NCBI GenBank assembly: GCA_016165875.1 | Contig: JABBOT010000002.1 | Coordinates: 36,607,868 to 36,671,867, forward strand | Direction of reading: 5' to 3' | DNA: 64,000 nt | Origin: Acanthopleura granulata | Taxonomy: Eukaryota; Mollusca; Polyplacophora; Chitonida; Chitonidae | Part shown: in pieces, positions 1 through 13,000 of the stretch | How the letters are laid out: each line of letters begins with the position of its first letter | Position numbering within the stretch: the first letter of the stretch is position 1 | Made by a program: the position numbers and the translations under genes | The notes under the pieces: model-generated | Seen by the model: only the letters and a program-made list of their open reading frames with translations | Database searches by the model: none | Told to the model about the DNA's origin: nothing

Positions 1-1276
1 TGTTTAAGTATTATTTCCGAGTGATAAGATTCATGTCACATCGTGGTAGTTCGTAAAGTCAGCATTTTGGATTAGAGGCTTTAGAAACTAGAATTTTGAT
101 AAATACAAAAACAGCTCAAGTGTACAGATGGTATCATTGGAAGGAGCAGATTTTATAGTGTCTGTGTTCTTCAAATTAGGACAGCTAGGGTTAGAGGCGT
201 CGACAAGGTCAAGACAGCCGCAAGAGTTAATCAGAAGGTACTACAGATGAAAATTAAGAGCTGTTGAAGTATACAGTTACAGGGAAGCTCAGCATACTGA
301 GGGAGAGTCTATACTCTAACAGGGATCGGGATAGAGAGTGACAAAGACTGCTGATCTTCCAAGAGGAGTTGATCTTGATTGACAGAGGGTGGAATTAGCA
401 TATGCTGAACTCATGGGAGATTTGCCGATCTGGCGAGAGATCACTCGTGATCTTTGTATTACACATAATTGATTTAGCATTATACAGAAGAGATTCAGAC
501 TGTAGGAGCTATTAATCTAGCATTAAGCTATTCGTAAGGATTATGGTTGTACAGAAATTCCACCTCATACATCTGTCATGATATTTTTGAACTTCTAAAA
601 ACTGTTCGTCTGCTAAAGCCCTATGAACAAGCAGGCGAGAGCTATGCCCCTTGAAACTGCCTCTCACACAGGGTGTTTCTGATTCTGAAGGAATATTTGC
701 TGATGTGAACTGCTTGGTGATCGAACTGTAAAATGATTCTTGGGATTGGGATAATTCTATTCTCCTATTACTGATGATACATTAAAGTAACTCATAAGAT
801 TGGGTTTTCCACCAAGTGTTATACTGGAACAATTCAGACTGGGATAATCTTTGGTGTTATTAAATGGACAAAAGCATGCAGTGATTGATTTGAGGTTGGA
901 GAGTTAATCCATGTTTCTGTAGTGGTGTCTCCAATTACCTGAGGTAAATCTCGGTCTCATACAGTACCACGTATAAGACATTTTTATCTAGGAGTTGATA
1001 GAGATTAACTGGTGGTTAACAGAGCAGAGCAAAGCCTATATTCTTAAGCTTTAAGTTACTTAAAGATGGTTTTAAAAAGAAAATCAGCTACAATACTATC
1101 ACCATGCTACAGAGTTGCAGGAAGGATGTGCTAATTCCACCGAGCATACTAGAATGTAGTGTTAGGATAAGTATTGTATATGGGTCATAATTTCAAAAGG
1201 GGAATTAATGAATGATAAATGATACAAGAAGTATATTAGTACAGTTTTTTTCCTTTTTATTTTTTTTTTTGTGCAG
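1..1276 (+). other. intronic/upstream sequence of the acidic-tail gene
   Basis: No exon could be recognised here. The stretch ends in a strong polypyrimidine tract (about 1243-1270) and the acceptor GTGCAG at 1271-1276, so at least its right part is the last intron of the plus-strand gene that follows. All frames are broken by stops. Confidence 0.5.
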
Positions 1277-1464
1277 ATAACAAAGCAGCTAAAGCAGTGA
1301 ATACTGTTGGTGGCGAGGCAGATGAAAGTGACAGTGATGATGGTGAGGATTTAGATTATGAGGGAGAAGAAGATGATGATGATGATGAGGATGAGGATGA
1401 TAGTGAAGACGATAGTGAGGATGAGGATGACGACGATGATGATGATGACGACGATGACGACTGA
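1277..1464 (+). CDS. 3'-terminal coding exon of a gene with a polyacidic C-terminus (partial)
   Basis: The exon follows a poly-T tract and the AG acceptor at 1275-1276. It begins with two bases that complete a split codon and reads openly to TGA at 1462-1464. The roughly 62 residues start with a short Lys/Ala-rich piece, continue through Ser-Asp clusters (ESDSDDGED, DLDYEGEE), and end in an almost pure Asp/Glu run of about 35 residues with two Ser-Glu/Asp casein-kinase-2-like sites. Such tails are typical of histone chaperones, nucleolar proteins and other basic-protein binders. That is inference, because the diagnostic domain lies upstream of the window. The GAT/GAC/GAG codons form an imperfect trinucleotide repeat, so tail length may vary. 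The gene cannot be named from this exon. Confidence 0.7.
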
Positions 1465-2630
1465 TCAATGAAAAACAGTCAGCTGTTTCTTTCTGCCATC
1501 ATTCAAGAGTCTGTAATTTGTCATGACATTTCAGACCTTGCATTATTCATGTATGTAATGTCTGGGTGAACTGTGGGAACTTCAGCCAGATATTGTATGG
1601 GATGTGCTGCCAACTCAAAGATGAAGTGAAACTGTACAATAAAGTTGTACAGAACTGTAACAGGTAGCATTTATGATAGTAGTACTTTGACTATGTATTG
1701 ATTGTATCTGTTTATTGTATGTAATATCTGTTGGTGTTTTATCCACGCTGTTGTCCTGCATGAATCTTCATGTCGTCACCTCTGTTTGAACATGCATCAT
1801 AATGTTACATCTAACTGTACATAACCGAAAACATTCATTTATATCTTCATTTGTAATTTTGGGGTTGTTTCTTTGTACCAGTGTACAACCTGGGATAGTA
1901 ATGGGATTTTAAGAATGGATAACATTACAGAGAGATGGCCTTCCCCCGCACCTGTCTATCAGGGGTAACAACCTTGAAATGACAAGGCAGGTATTTACTT
2001 TGCTGTCATTACTAGCACCAGTCTCATGATAATTACATCAGAATGTAGAAATCAATACTAACATGAACAATTGTATTTCAGAAATTTGCAGTGTATTTAG
2101 TGAGATGTGATGGTTTGCTCACTTGGTTTCCTGAATGCAAAGAAACTTGACTGCCATCATTGTTTAATGTTTATACTCACAGTTCTTTATTGTATGAAAT
2201 ATCAGTAGTACATATACCAGTAAATTGTCACTATTTGATCAGTCATGATCCTGAAGTCCAGTTTGATAGGTGATTTATACACAACTTGACAATGTAGCTA
2301 ACAAGGAACAGGTGTCGCAGAGTGTTAATGGCTGCCATTTTGTGAGCGGTGTTAAGGCAGTGTTAAGCCCAGTCTGAAGTCAGAACTCTCGATTATGGCA
2401 TTAAGCAACACTGAAATAAATGAATCAGTTATCAAGTCAAGTAAATATGAGGCTGGGTATGGAAACATTGTTTTTGTTTTTAGCATATAAATATATTCAA
2501 CTGTACATGAACAACAAATTACTGAATCTGTTCACTGTTTTATTTCTGTTGACCAACATAATATTCAGGCAGATTACCTGCACAATGCTAATGGCTGAGG
2601 AGACAAATGGCTTGGTCTGTGTCCAATAAA
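1465..2630 (+). other. 3'UTR of the acidic-tail gene
   Basis: There is no reading frame of note. AATAAA polyadenylation signals lie at 1638-1643, 2415-2420 and 2625-2630, so the 3'UTR may be short (~180 nt) or extend to about 2.65 kb with alternative poly(A) sites. The 69-codon ORF around 2420-2629 has no coding character. Confidence 0.45.
1638..1643 (+). promoter_or_regulatory. polyadenylation signal AATAAA
   Basis: Canonical AATAAA 174 nt after the stop codon of the acidic-tail gene. It is the nearest of three candidates in the 3'UTR. Confidence 0.5.
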
Positions 2631-3710
2631 GAGTTTGGCTATGTTCACTTGTCAAAGGGTTTGTCAGGTACCTTGCAAAGTTCATTGGTTTCCTTGCAGG
2701 GTTTTCTTCCTGTGCAATGAGCCAGACCCGCAGACATGACAGGTGTGTGGGCCAAACATTTGGGGGACATGACTTTATGTTGAATCGTGTCTTCTAATGA
2801 AGCACATTATGATGCTAGAGAGGCGTATGTGGATAAAGCAAAGATAATAGCAACTGTCAATTCTGTAGCATGATGTACGTTATTTGGTGCACAAACAATT
2901 GTCGTTTTAATCAACTGTTCGGAGATTGGTTGATCATGCAGTTTATGTGTATTTGGTCACTTGGTCAAGCGAGGCTCCAACAGAATCATTTAGTGAGGCA
3001 GCACTGTAGGAATGGTGATACAGCACGAGTCCAAACAATTTAATACCCACTGAGCAGGAATTCTTAGGGTATAGCGACTTCATAAATTTGCTTGCAACTA
3101 GTTTTAGGGGACAGTGTTGTTACTGAAGTATAGTTATGTGGTGCATGGTTTGGCGTTTTTCTGATGGTAATCTGGTAAGTTAGTATTGAGAAACCACCAT
3201 ACTGCGACAGAACTACCTCAGTCATGAGGTTTAAACCTCGCTAAATTACTTGGAATCACCTATGATGGGGACCGGTTTTATGGGTAGAGGAAACTAGTGG
3301 GATACAGTTCATGTAATGCAAAAATGTTAATTCCCACCGTGAATTAACTTCAAAATGATTGGACTGACGTGAACCAGAGTCTGATAACCTGTAAATCTTG
3401 TAGTGCATTTCTGCTTACATTACTGTCATGTTTGTCAAGTTAATGGTGTTGCATGTGATGGATGAGAGTATGTCACAGTGGTGGGCAAATGGTCTCCAGC
3501 AAACTTCATGAAAGATTACTACTTGCCAACAAGGCTTGGAACAATTAAGGCAGGTAAACCTTGAAAAGTCCCAAAAATGGTACAAAACCCACTTTTCATG
3601 TGATCATGATTTGTGCAGGCTCGTGTCTCGTAAATGTCTGGAAATAAACTAAATCATGCAATGACTGACAACCAAGCCAAAATCAAGTTAATACAATTGG
3701 TTTATTATCA
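2631..3710. other. convergent intergenic spacer
   Basis: This spacer lies between the last poly(A) signal of the plus-strand gene and the most distal candidate poly(A) signal of the minus-strand eIF4E gene. No ORF, RNA gene or repeat was recognised. Confidence 0.4.
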
Positions 3711-6700
3711 AATCCACTTTTATCAATAGACTTTATACAATGAGCCTAGAACTACTGCTCTGGTTGTATTACACAGGGTTTCCTGCCAAGTAGCACAACT
3801 GTACAGATCTCTGGCAGTTAGCCAGAACAACTGTCTACATCACACAGGTGCCTCTGCACCATCCCCACCCACCCTGGGTATATACGCCACATACACCGAT
3901 CAGTTTATTATATCAGACTGCTTTACACTAGGCCATCTTAAGGAGACATTTACATAATGTACAGTTCAACTCGACTTAAATCAAGTAGTACTTTTCCCCC
4001 CAAAAGCCTGTATCTCAGCATTATGGTATTTATGAACAAAATTACTTGCTGTTTTATGTGGAACCAGAGCTAGCGCCAAATTACATTTTATTGCCTTGCC
4101 TTTCAAATCACTGGAGGAGTGATCAAAACATCAGAATATGTAGCAAGCAGGGAATCTACAAATAGTTGGAAACGATGTAATAAAAGGAGGAGTCCTAGGT
4201 ATTACTCACTGCAGACTCTTGATTTATTCGTGTGACAAAAGTTTCACAGTAGTAATTTTCACAAATTGAGAGAACAAGGAAACTACTGAAAGACTATTTC
4301 TTAGTGACTGCCAAATGTATTTAAACTTACAGTGATGCAGTACAAACTTCTAGGAGAGTGCGGGAACATTAAGTATCCTACAGTTTGATAAACAGGATAA
4401 AATTTTGCTTTCAACCCAAGTTGCATGCACTGAAATGAATGCATTTACAGGTGGGATTTCCTGTTCACATAGGTCCCTTTTTGCCATGATAAAGGACCAC
4501 CTTTACACCTAACCACAAATCAGGTATCCTATGTTGTAATATCTCCCACTTATGCCATGCTTCACATCAGATAAATACACGTAAAAAATGTCATGCTCAA
4601 ATGAACATCAAAAGTAGTGTGCCACATGACTATGATTTTCTTTTTTGCTTTATCTTCAAACTGATAAATATCAATGTATTTAACGATCTGTTCCACATGA
4701 CTTGTGTCCAAGACTAAACTCATGCATGATGCGCACCTTTATATTTAAACATCTCAAGTCATTTAATCCTATATTGAAAACAGAAAATCAAATAAGTACA
4801 TCTATTTTCAAATATAGTTAGTAGTTCATCCTTACACTATGGTCTTCGATTAAGTTTTCTTTCACTGCACCAGTCCAACGTACATATACTTAGAAAACTG
4901 TGAATGTTCCGACTTGAAAAGTGGGTAATGCTCAACATTTAATAATTGAAGTTATGAACACTTAAGTTCCACTTTTTGAAGAAGGCAGCACAATCTTGTG
5001 TCAAGAGTATGACTTTCCACACAAACATACTCCATTAGAACAAAAACATTACTTAAACTTTCCAGTGATAACTGATTGGGTTGAGACCAACAGAAGAAAC
5101 AATTTTACACCTGTTTACATAAATCACAATACTCTTCCAAAAATACCAAGCAAGATCAAATTACTAAAAGACCAACAATCACATCAAGTTAGCAGAATAA
5201 ATTACAATAAAAATGCCTTCACTACCACTGTAGTCTTTCCAGGCCTATAAGTTCACCAGGTGTGAATTCTGGTAGGCACACTCTAAACTGTCTAATGTAA
5301 AGTTACATTTCTATAATTCAGTTAGAAAAAAGCAATGATGTAAGCAAATATAGCCAAATATTACTAATAAAATCTATGTTATTAATATTGTGATACAACA
5401 AACCTATAATGGACACCAACTAACATCAAAGGTGAATTTTCACACTGTAGTGTATTCTCGTTTTAATTGAACAATGCGACAGCCAATGTCAGATTTATCC
5501 ATTCCACTTGGTAACAATGGCCAAACTGAGGATATCTTGTAATGGCAACATCATATGTGATAGTGGATAAAATACCCTAGTGGGGGATATTTCACTGTGA
5601 TATTCCATAGTTCACAGGGACCTACTTGTTTTTATCATATATCTTGTATTCCAATTTGAAAACTAAGCAGACGTTACTCATGCACTGCATAAATACAGAT
5701 CATCTTTACATATATCAAGATAAGATACATTTATGACAAGGCTAGAAAAATAGACTAGCTTTGAACATGTAACAAGAGACTCTCCTGCTAATCGGTAACT
5801 GTCTGTGTCTAACGCCAACTGCACCAGCAAATGAAATCAAGATTATAGATTAACTATTCATAGGTTTAGATCTCAACAACTGCTGAAAATGTCACTCACA
5901 CGTCAAAGGTAGAATGAGTTGATATTGCCGGTTGGACAAGATCAGATCTGATCATGACCTTACACGAGGGACAGGTTATACATAAACCAAGAATACAATG
6001 TCAACAGAGCTTCAAATATCTCTCACAACACAAGCCCTCTTTAACAAACTAACAATAATAACAGCACTTTTTTAGCACTAAAAACTAAACTGTCTTCCAC
6101 TAAAAAATCAAAATAACATGACAAGCAAGCAAAATAGTCCATCAGTCCATCACAATTACATATAGAAACTTAGACAAGGTATCAATAAGAGTCAGTTGCA
6201 AAGTAATTATGTAACAATGTGCATTATTTACATTTGTGAGGGCACCACCACTTGACTGGTTCGCACAGAGTTAGCACACAGTATAAGTAAAGATAACTGC
6301 CTTCTCCTGAACAATAAATTACAGATGCCTTCTATAACTGTGACCCTTGCGTGGATAGTGTCTGTAGTACCCACAGAGACTTTGTCATAATGCCTACATG
6401 GAGAGATCTCCTGTAGCAGGGGATGAAGACCATCTTGTGACAATGTGTTGATAGTACATGCAGTAACCACAGAGACTTCGTCATAGTGCCAATATGAAGT
6501 GGTCTCATGTGATGTTATGAAGACAATCTTGTGTGAATAATGCATGTAGTATCCACAGAGACTTCATCATAGTGCCAGTATGGAGAGGTCTCCAGTGACA
6601 GGGGATGAAGACCATCCTGTGTACATATACATGTGGTAAAGGATGTACATATACATGTGTTAATGTAAGAGACTTCGCCATAGTGCCAATATGGAGAGGT

Positions 6701-7033
6701 CTCCTGTAACAGGGGATGGAGACCATCTTGTGTAGACAGTATAAGCAGTAACAAGATTACATCACAGTGCCAATTCGGAGCTTGCAGGGGTAACTTAGAT
6801 GACATTTCAGCAAAGCATTAATGCTAGGGCTGACGACCAATGACTTGATAATGACAAAGTCTCAATGAATTATCCAGAAAACAACTGAAACAAATGATAT
6901 CTGACAGAAAGGAGCTGAATGAATGCCTCACTTAAGCACCAATATTCCCCCCCCTCCCTTCCCCTCTCCAAATTTGCCATGTCCAGCCCTTCCATGCCAG
7001 ATGTCTTCCATCTCAGAGGATAAGCAGCTTGGG
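3711..7033 (-). other. candidate 3'UTR of eIF4E
   Basis: The region runs downstream of the eIF4E stop codon on the minus strand. Reverse-strand AATAAA signals (TTATT-type on plus) are visible at 4223-4228, 4087-4092, 3904-3909 and 3711-3716, and none was seen in the first 200 nt after the stop. A long 3'UTR of about 2.8-3.3 kb is therefore plausible. It contains the minisatellite at 6350-6790 and no coding exon. The true cleavage site cannot be fixed from sequence alone. Confidence 0.4.
6350..6790 (-). repeat. ~100-bp minisatellite in the eIF4E 3' region
   Basis: At least four diverged copies of a unit about 90-110 bp long are visible. Recognition cores are 'CACAGAGACTT(C/T)(G/A)TCATA', 'ATGGAGAGGTCTCC' and 'GGGGATGAAGACCATC'. 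Copies begin near 6370, 6466, 6554 and 6670, with a degenerate fifth near 6755. Between copies three and four lies a short duplicated 'GTACATATACATGTG' motif (about 6611-6658). The overlapping ORFs on the minus strand in this interval are products of the repeat and not genes. Confidence 0.8.
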
Positions 7034-10000
7034 TTATACGGAGAAGCGGTTCTTGGCTGTGGAGCCCTGTCTAGAGATGGTATCTGTGTGAGCCTGGAAA
7101 ATACAAAAAAGATACATGGGAATTAATTTCCTAAAAACAAGGATGACGATCTGCCACTCTAACATCAAACGTAAGACTTGGATTTGAACACACAACCTCA
7201 TTTGTTGAGAGCAGACTAACTGCAGCCAGAGTGAAGCTTCAGAAGTATGAGTCAACAAGTGGATCCAAATGCATGACGCATATCTGAATTCACGATGTAC
7301 ACATGTTCACCCTCAATAAATCAGATTTTTATGTCTTCTTGAAAATGCAATGGGAGCATATCAACTTGCAGCCATAGTTTTAGGCAGAATTTGAAATCAG
7401 GGTGTCTCATGTCCAAACTTTCCAATATCTCTCTCTTAAGAATATGGTGTCTCAAGGACAATGAGATAACCCATTGTATCTATTCATGCTTGCACCTGTC
7501 CACAGGTGGGTGTGTTTGTGTGTGCCAAGATGACCTTGAGAGCAGGATATCTCAAAAACTAATTAACTGAACCAAATTCTGGTTCATACTTTCTTACCAA
7601 CTTTTGTCATATGACAAAACATTGTCTCATTTTTCTACTTTCACCAGATGTTGCAGATTTTGGATTTATGAATAAATGTCCATGAACCCAGTCAGATTAG
7701 TGACATACAAAATTAGTGATACTCCCATGTATATGGAAAGTCCAATGAAAAGCTTTTGGAACAAAAACATATTTCTTCCGATCCAAAAACTGACTAGTTA
7801 GAGTGCACAAAAGTTTATTATATCACTGGACAAATGACTGAACTGATTTCTCCAAAAACATTAGCAGTTTTCAGATTTACACTAATGACCCTTCAAATCA
7901 AAGATTAAAATCTGGAAATTTCCAACAGGAAAGGAAGTTAAAAGCCGCAAAAAATTAACTGATGCGCTGTTAAAATTAACTGACAAATGAACATCAAAAA
8001 TCGCTCAGTTCTTAAGTTCCTTGGACACCCCTAGCTCACCTTTCTTGGGAGGATTCTACAACAAGCCCTTCAAATCTGCACCTGCCTCATTTTTTCAAGC
8101 ATAATATTGAACGTAATAAATAACCTGTGTGAACTGCAACCCTCTCCATCCTTTGATAAGTGTAATTTTGCCCTCTTTTTGATTTCTGAATAGGAGTCTG
8201 CTTTGTCATTAACCTTCAAATTAAATCTGATCCAAATAGGCCCAGCAGTTTTGAGTATACCTCACTGACAATGTTACCGTCTGCTGCAATATAGGAGCAG
8301 GGAGGGTGAGTGACACTAACTATTGGGAGCCTCCCCACGCCGGTCCCCAGTCCCTGGTCCTGCTAATTTCTGCTGCACATCAAGCCATGTGGTGTTCAGC
8401 TACATAAACTTTTGCCAATTATCTATGTGCACGAACGCCTGTTCGCATACTTAAACTTTTGCCAATTACCTATGTAGACAAGCGGGCATTCGCTTTCATA
8501 AATAATAGCCCCAATGAAGGCTCACCACTTAGAGATATGTGTTGCTGTGCGTATACCTGCAGTGATTAAACTGCTAAGTCCACCTAGCCAAAATATGCAA
8601 GTGTGTTCAAGCTGTGTTTTAGGTAATGTAGGCTGAAGCCGCCTATATCGATCGATCTAAGATCAAAGGCTAACAGGTATTACCTACGTGTATTATGTGT
8701 ACGACATAGCTCAGATACTCACTCACTTCCAGGTTCGCTATATATAACATAGGCTGATAATAGTGCGTGAGTCTCCTGACCTATTTATGTGTGTACTAGG
8801 ACTGTGTAAAGCATAATGACTGTATATTCGCTGCTGTATTGTGTATCAATCAATTCTTACGATTAATAAAATACAATCTACAACTAGCTGGTGTAAATAC
8901 GGAAGCCTGAGAAGGCTATATTACTGATTTTTCAATGTGAACTCAGAGCTCTCAGTTTTTGATGCCATGTTTACTGCATAGCATTGTGGGATGGATGACT
9001 AGCATATTTTCATCTGCTATATAAATTCGCAGCTAAGATATTCGAATGGCGTGTGGAGCAGTGGAATCTCCCAAAGACCGATACGGTACACGCCAGTCAC
9101 ATCTCTCTCACATGTATGGGTTCAAGCCCCTAGGTTGGTTCAGCCCGAGGATGGGTGTGGTATAGCAGAAGACTTGCATTCCTAACATGGGCGACCAGTT
9201 CCCACAGGCCTATGGGAAGCACTTCCCAGTGGAAAAAGGTATCTGGAGTCCCAAAGTGAATAAATGAAAAAGAAATTAAAACCCTACCGTGGCTCCAGCG
9301 AGACGTGGCAAGGGTTTTGGTTTTTTTTAACGTCAACAAATTAGTATTATAGGGGACTTCAACTAATCCGTCAGTTGGAGTCTGGCGACCCGGCTTCATC
9401 TATTTTACCATTGAGGCCTGGAAACCCAGAGCAAATTAAATCACCTAATTTATCATGGTGTCTGGTGATTTCATCAGTCTGGTCTTGTACAGCTTTGTGA
9501 AGTTTGTGTTTAATATATACAGCTAACCCCCACTTGACCCCAATTGCAGTCAGAGTGAATATATTGGATAAGCGTGGTGGACACATCTTACAGCCGACTT
9601 GGGAGTAACGCTACAAGTATATCTAACTCCGGTATTCCACCTCTCTGTCGAAAAATTCAATTGCCGGATAGTTTTCTCATGAGGGTCACTCGTCCTGTCC
9701 CTGCTGCACTAACTCGTCTTTCGTTTTCTTATCTAATGAAATCGAGTTATGTGCTGTGCCCGCACGAATCTGCTGTTTCATTTCTTTGTATTTCTCGACT
9801 TCATCGAGTATTAACTGAAACTCGGTATCCAAAATCTTACTGTCAATCAGCGCTGCAGAGACGTGGTCTGTGATGGTATTAAGCTTACTCTCGGCCAATA
9901 AGTGAATTTCATTGTGTTTCTTACCTTTGACGGACAGACACTGGCTTACATACTTACTCACCGCACTGAGAAGGCCGTAAACTGAGGCTGCGCCTTCCAT

Positions 10001-13000
10001 GCCTAGAGCGATAGGTGTGGCAATTATCGTGGACAACATTCTGACTTTGGCGATGCCCAGACGATGCTTACCATGAGTGGCGTGGTATCAATACCATCAA
10101 CTGTGTTGACTATCCTGTAGTATTTTTTTATATTGCGGCTCTGGCATCTCTCTCACTTTCCAACTCCTTTTTCAGAGTGCTAATATGTTGTAATCTATAC
10201 TCGTGCGGATCTTCAGTCGGGCGGGTAGATGGATCTAATGCTGGATACAGTTGCGTCATCTTTATATAGAGGGCGCAATAATGTTCAAATCTGGATTTGT
10301 CCTGAGTTCAACCTTTATTCTTAACTCTTTCAACTGAATGCCATGCTCTAGATTTATTCGATCCACACGCACCGTTTGTGCCGCAGCAGCTTGGACATTG
10401 TCTAACGCAGTCTTGACCTTATTAGATCTCGGAAGCATTTTGACAACAATCGTGACGTTTCAACCGACATGATCTTTTGGCCACTTCATCCTCAAGCCTA
10501 GAAGGATGTGGAAGGGATCGGGAACTGGATTAGAACCCAATACAATATCCAAAAATGATTACTGAATGTGAAGGTAACATCTCAATGGGAAATGGTGTGT
10601 TGATGTTGAGGTAAGATGCTGCCTCTGGACCTCCTACGATAGCATAGCCCCTTTCTGGCGATTTCATCACATGAACTGCAGATCCCTGGGCCGTGTATGA
10701 GAGGAAAGCCGTACTGCTATTAAAAACCATCCGAACAACACCACCCTTTGTTGTTTGCACCAGGACCTGGGTCAGAGCCAGATCAATGTCCCATTTGGGA
10801 TCATCCGATTGAACGAGATCCCATCTACCCTGAGGAGACAGAACCAGGCTAAGTCTTTGGTGCAGATTCAGGGCTTTGATATCCACATTGGCGAGCTCAT
10901 TCAACTTCAGTGGTTCTTCAGATCCCCCCAATGGCACCTTCTTTCGTGAATAAACATCTTGCTGGAATTGGAAGGCGTAAATCCGTCCATCCACCCCTTG
11001 CCACTCAAAACCATTAACATCTGCAGATCCGATAAGGCTATATCAGTGCAGTTAGGGTCCACTGAGTCCATCACGCCGATGAATCTATAAAGTTACGCTT
11101 AAGTATGTATTCATAAGTTGGCTGCACTGTTTAACAGCTTTACAGTGAGCCCCGACATGGGGCCAGCCGACATTCTTTTGTACTACGGATTGGGAAATGC
11201 CACTGTCCTTCCTGGGTTTATGCATTCGTGGTATACCGTGACTGCTCTCAGAAGAGCAGAACCACTATCATACTAGTAGACACTGCGACGAAGTTTTTGG
11301 ATGAGCTCACCTCGTTAAGGTGGACAAATACTTCTTTGTGAGGCGTCAGTCTGGGTAGTTTGTCCCCTTCACTGATTCCATCCATGGGTTCTGCTGTGTT
11401 TGAGATTCCCAGGATATCACTCAGATCTAACAGACTGATAACATCATTCTTTTTGAGTCCCAGCTCCCTGCGTGAATTTGTCTTCAGGGAGCCACACCTT
11501 GGTCTGTTTCTTACAGGCGATGATTGCTTCACATACCCCAAGGGACCTCCTGAGGCTGGACTTTTTTCAAGAAGCTGTGTTGGAAACCAGCCATTTTCTG
11601 CGAAATGCTTTCCAAACCAGGCCAGGGATTACGGGATGGCAGTTCCTGCAGTTTGTGTGCCCAAACCACTTGAAATAGGGCTTGGCTTCTCCTTCTCCCA
11701 GGAAGGAGGCCGGGTAGGAGGCTTTCTTGACCCCTCAAGGTGCCCTCGAAGTACTCCACGACTCTCTGGGCCACACAGTTGAGGTCGCCATCTCTTAGCG
11801 TAGCGAGGTTGGCAGGGTCTGGGTCTCTGACTGGGTAGATCCCATATACAACCGCGTTGATAGGGTAGGCATTCTGACAGAACACGCTGTCGATTCCAGT
11901 CGGAGTGCCTGGTTTGGTATCCCACGTGATCTCGATGCAACCTTGCCGCGTTTTCCTCTTAGCCCGGATTGGGTAAAACTTGTCTTTCATTCGCAGGAAC
12001 TTGATTCGAAGGAAGAACTCGTCCCCCCCAAGAAGCACGGTGAGAAGCTGAACCGCCCCTCTTGTCCGACATGCGAGCGTCCAAGGCCAGTCTGCCTGCT
12101 CTAGCATGTATACCATCAGCAATTTCAATATCGCCGCGTGTCCAGTGGGTCCTCCGCTTCCACTTGCCACGTGGAGAAGACCACAGTGGCACCATCAACT
12201 TCAAACTCGTCTTTGGCATCATTCAGAATCTCAACCCATTCTTCAGCCGGGGGCTAGACTGTGGGAGGGACCTGATCATCTATGTTGCTGAATGGTCGTT
12301 GTGGCCTCAACGGCCGATGGAGGTGGTTTTCAGTGTATTCCAGAATAGATTCATCGAGCATATACCCAGGTTCGTACTCTGGAAGAATCTCATCAATCAG
12401 TAGTCATGTTGTTGGATGGGTATGTCCTTAACACGAGATTGTCTACATGGGAGTTTGAACTGCAAGTAGTTGATTCAGTACCAAATCAAACTGCCTTTTG
12501 GACTTCTTCTTCAGGGTGACATGTTGGTCTCGCCCACAGCCTCTCAAGACTTCTATTTCCCTCCAAACCCCATTTTGGCTACGTGGACTTTGCAGTATTC
12601 CCCCACACAGCTTTTCCCTCAGATCTCTAGCTCACCCACTTTCAACCATGCGCATTTATTATGACCCTTCATGTTGCACGTGGACTTTGCAGTATTCCCC
12701 CACACAGCTTTTCCCTCAGATCTCTAGCTCACCCACTTTCAACCATGCGCATTTATTATGACCCTTCATGTTGCAGTTCAATCACTACACAGCAACACAT
12801 ATCTCTAGATGGCGCTCCAGGGCCGACGAGGGTGGTGAGCCGCCCCCGGGGCTATTATTTATGAGTGTTAACGCTTGTTTGTCTACATAGATAATTGGCA
12901 AAAGTTTATGTACGCGAACAGGCGTTTGTGCATATAGATAATTGGCAGAAGTTTATGTAGCTGGACACCATATGGCTGGATGTGCAGCAGAAATTAGCCA

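Noticed and set aside
1..1100. possible degenerate transposase upstream of the acidic-tail exon
   Set aside because: Some purine-rich stretches looked coding, but no frame gives a recognisable motif.
6228..6805. three overlapping Thr/His-rich minus ORFs
   Set aside because: They are translations of the ~100-bp minisatellite.
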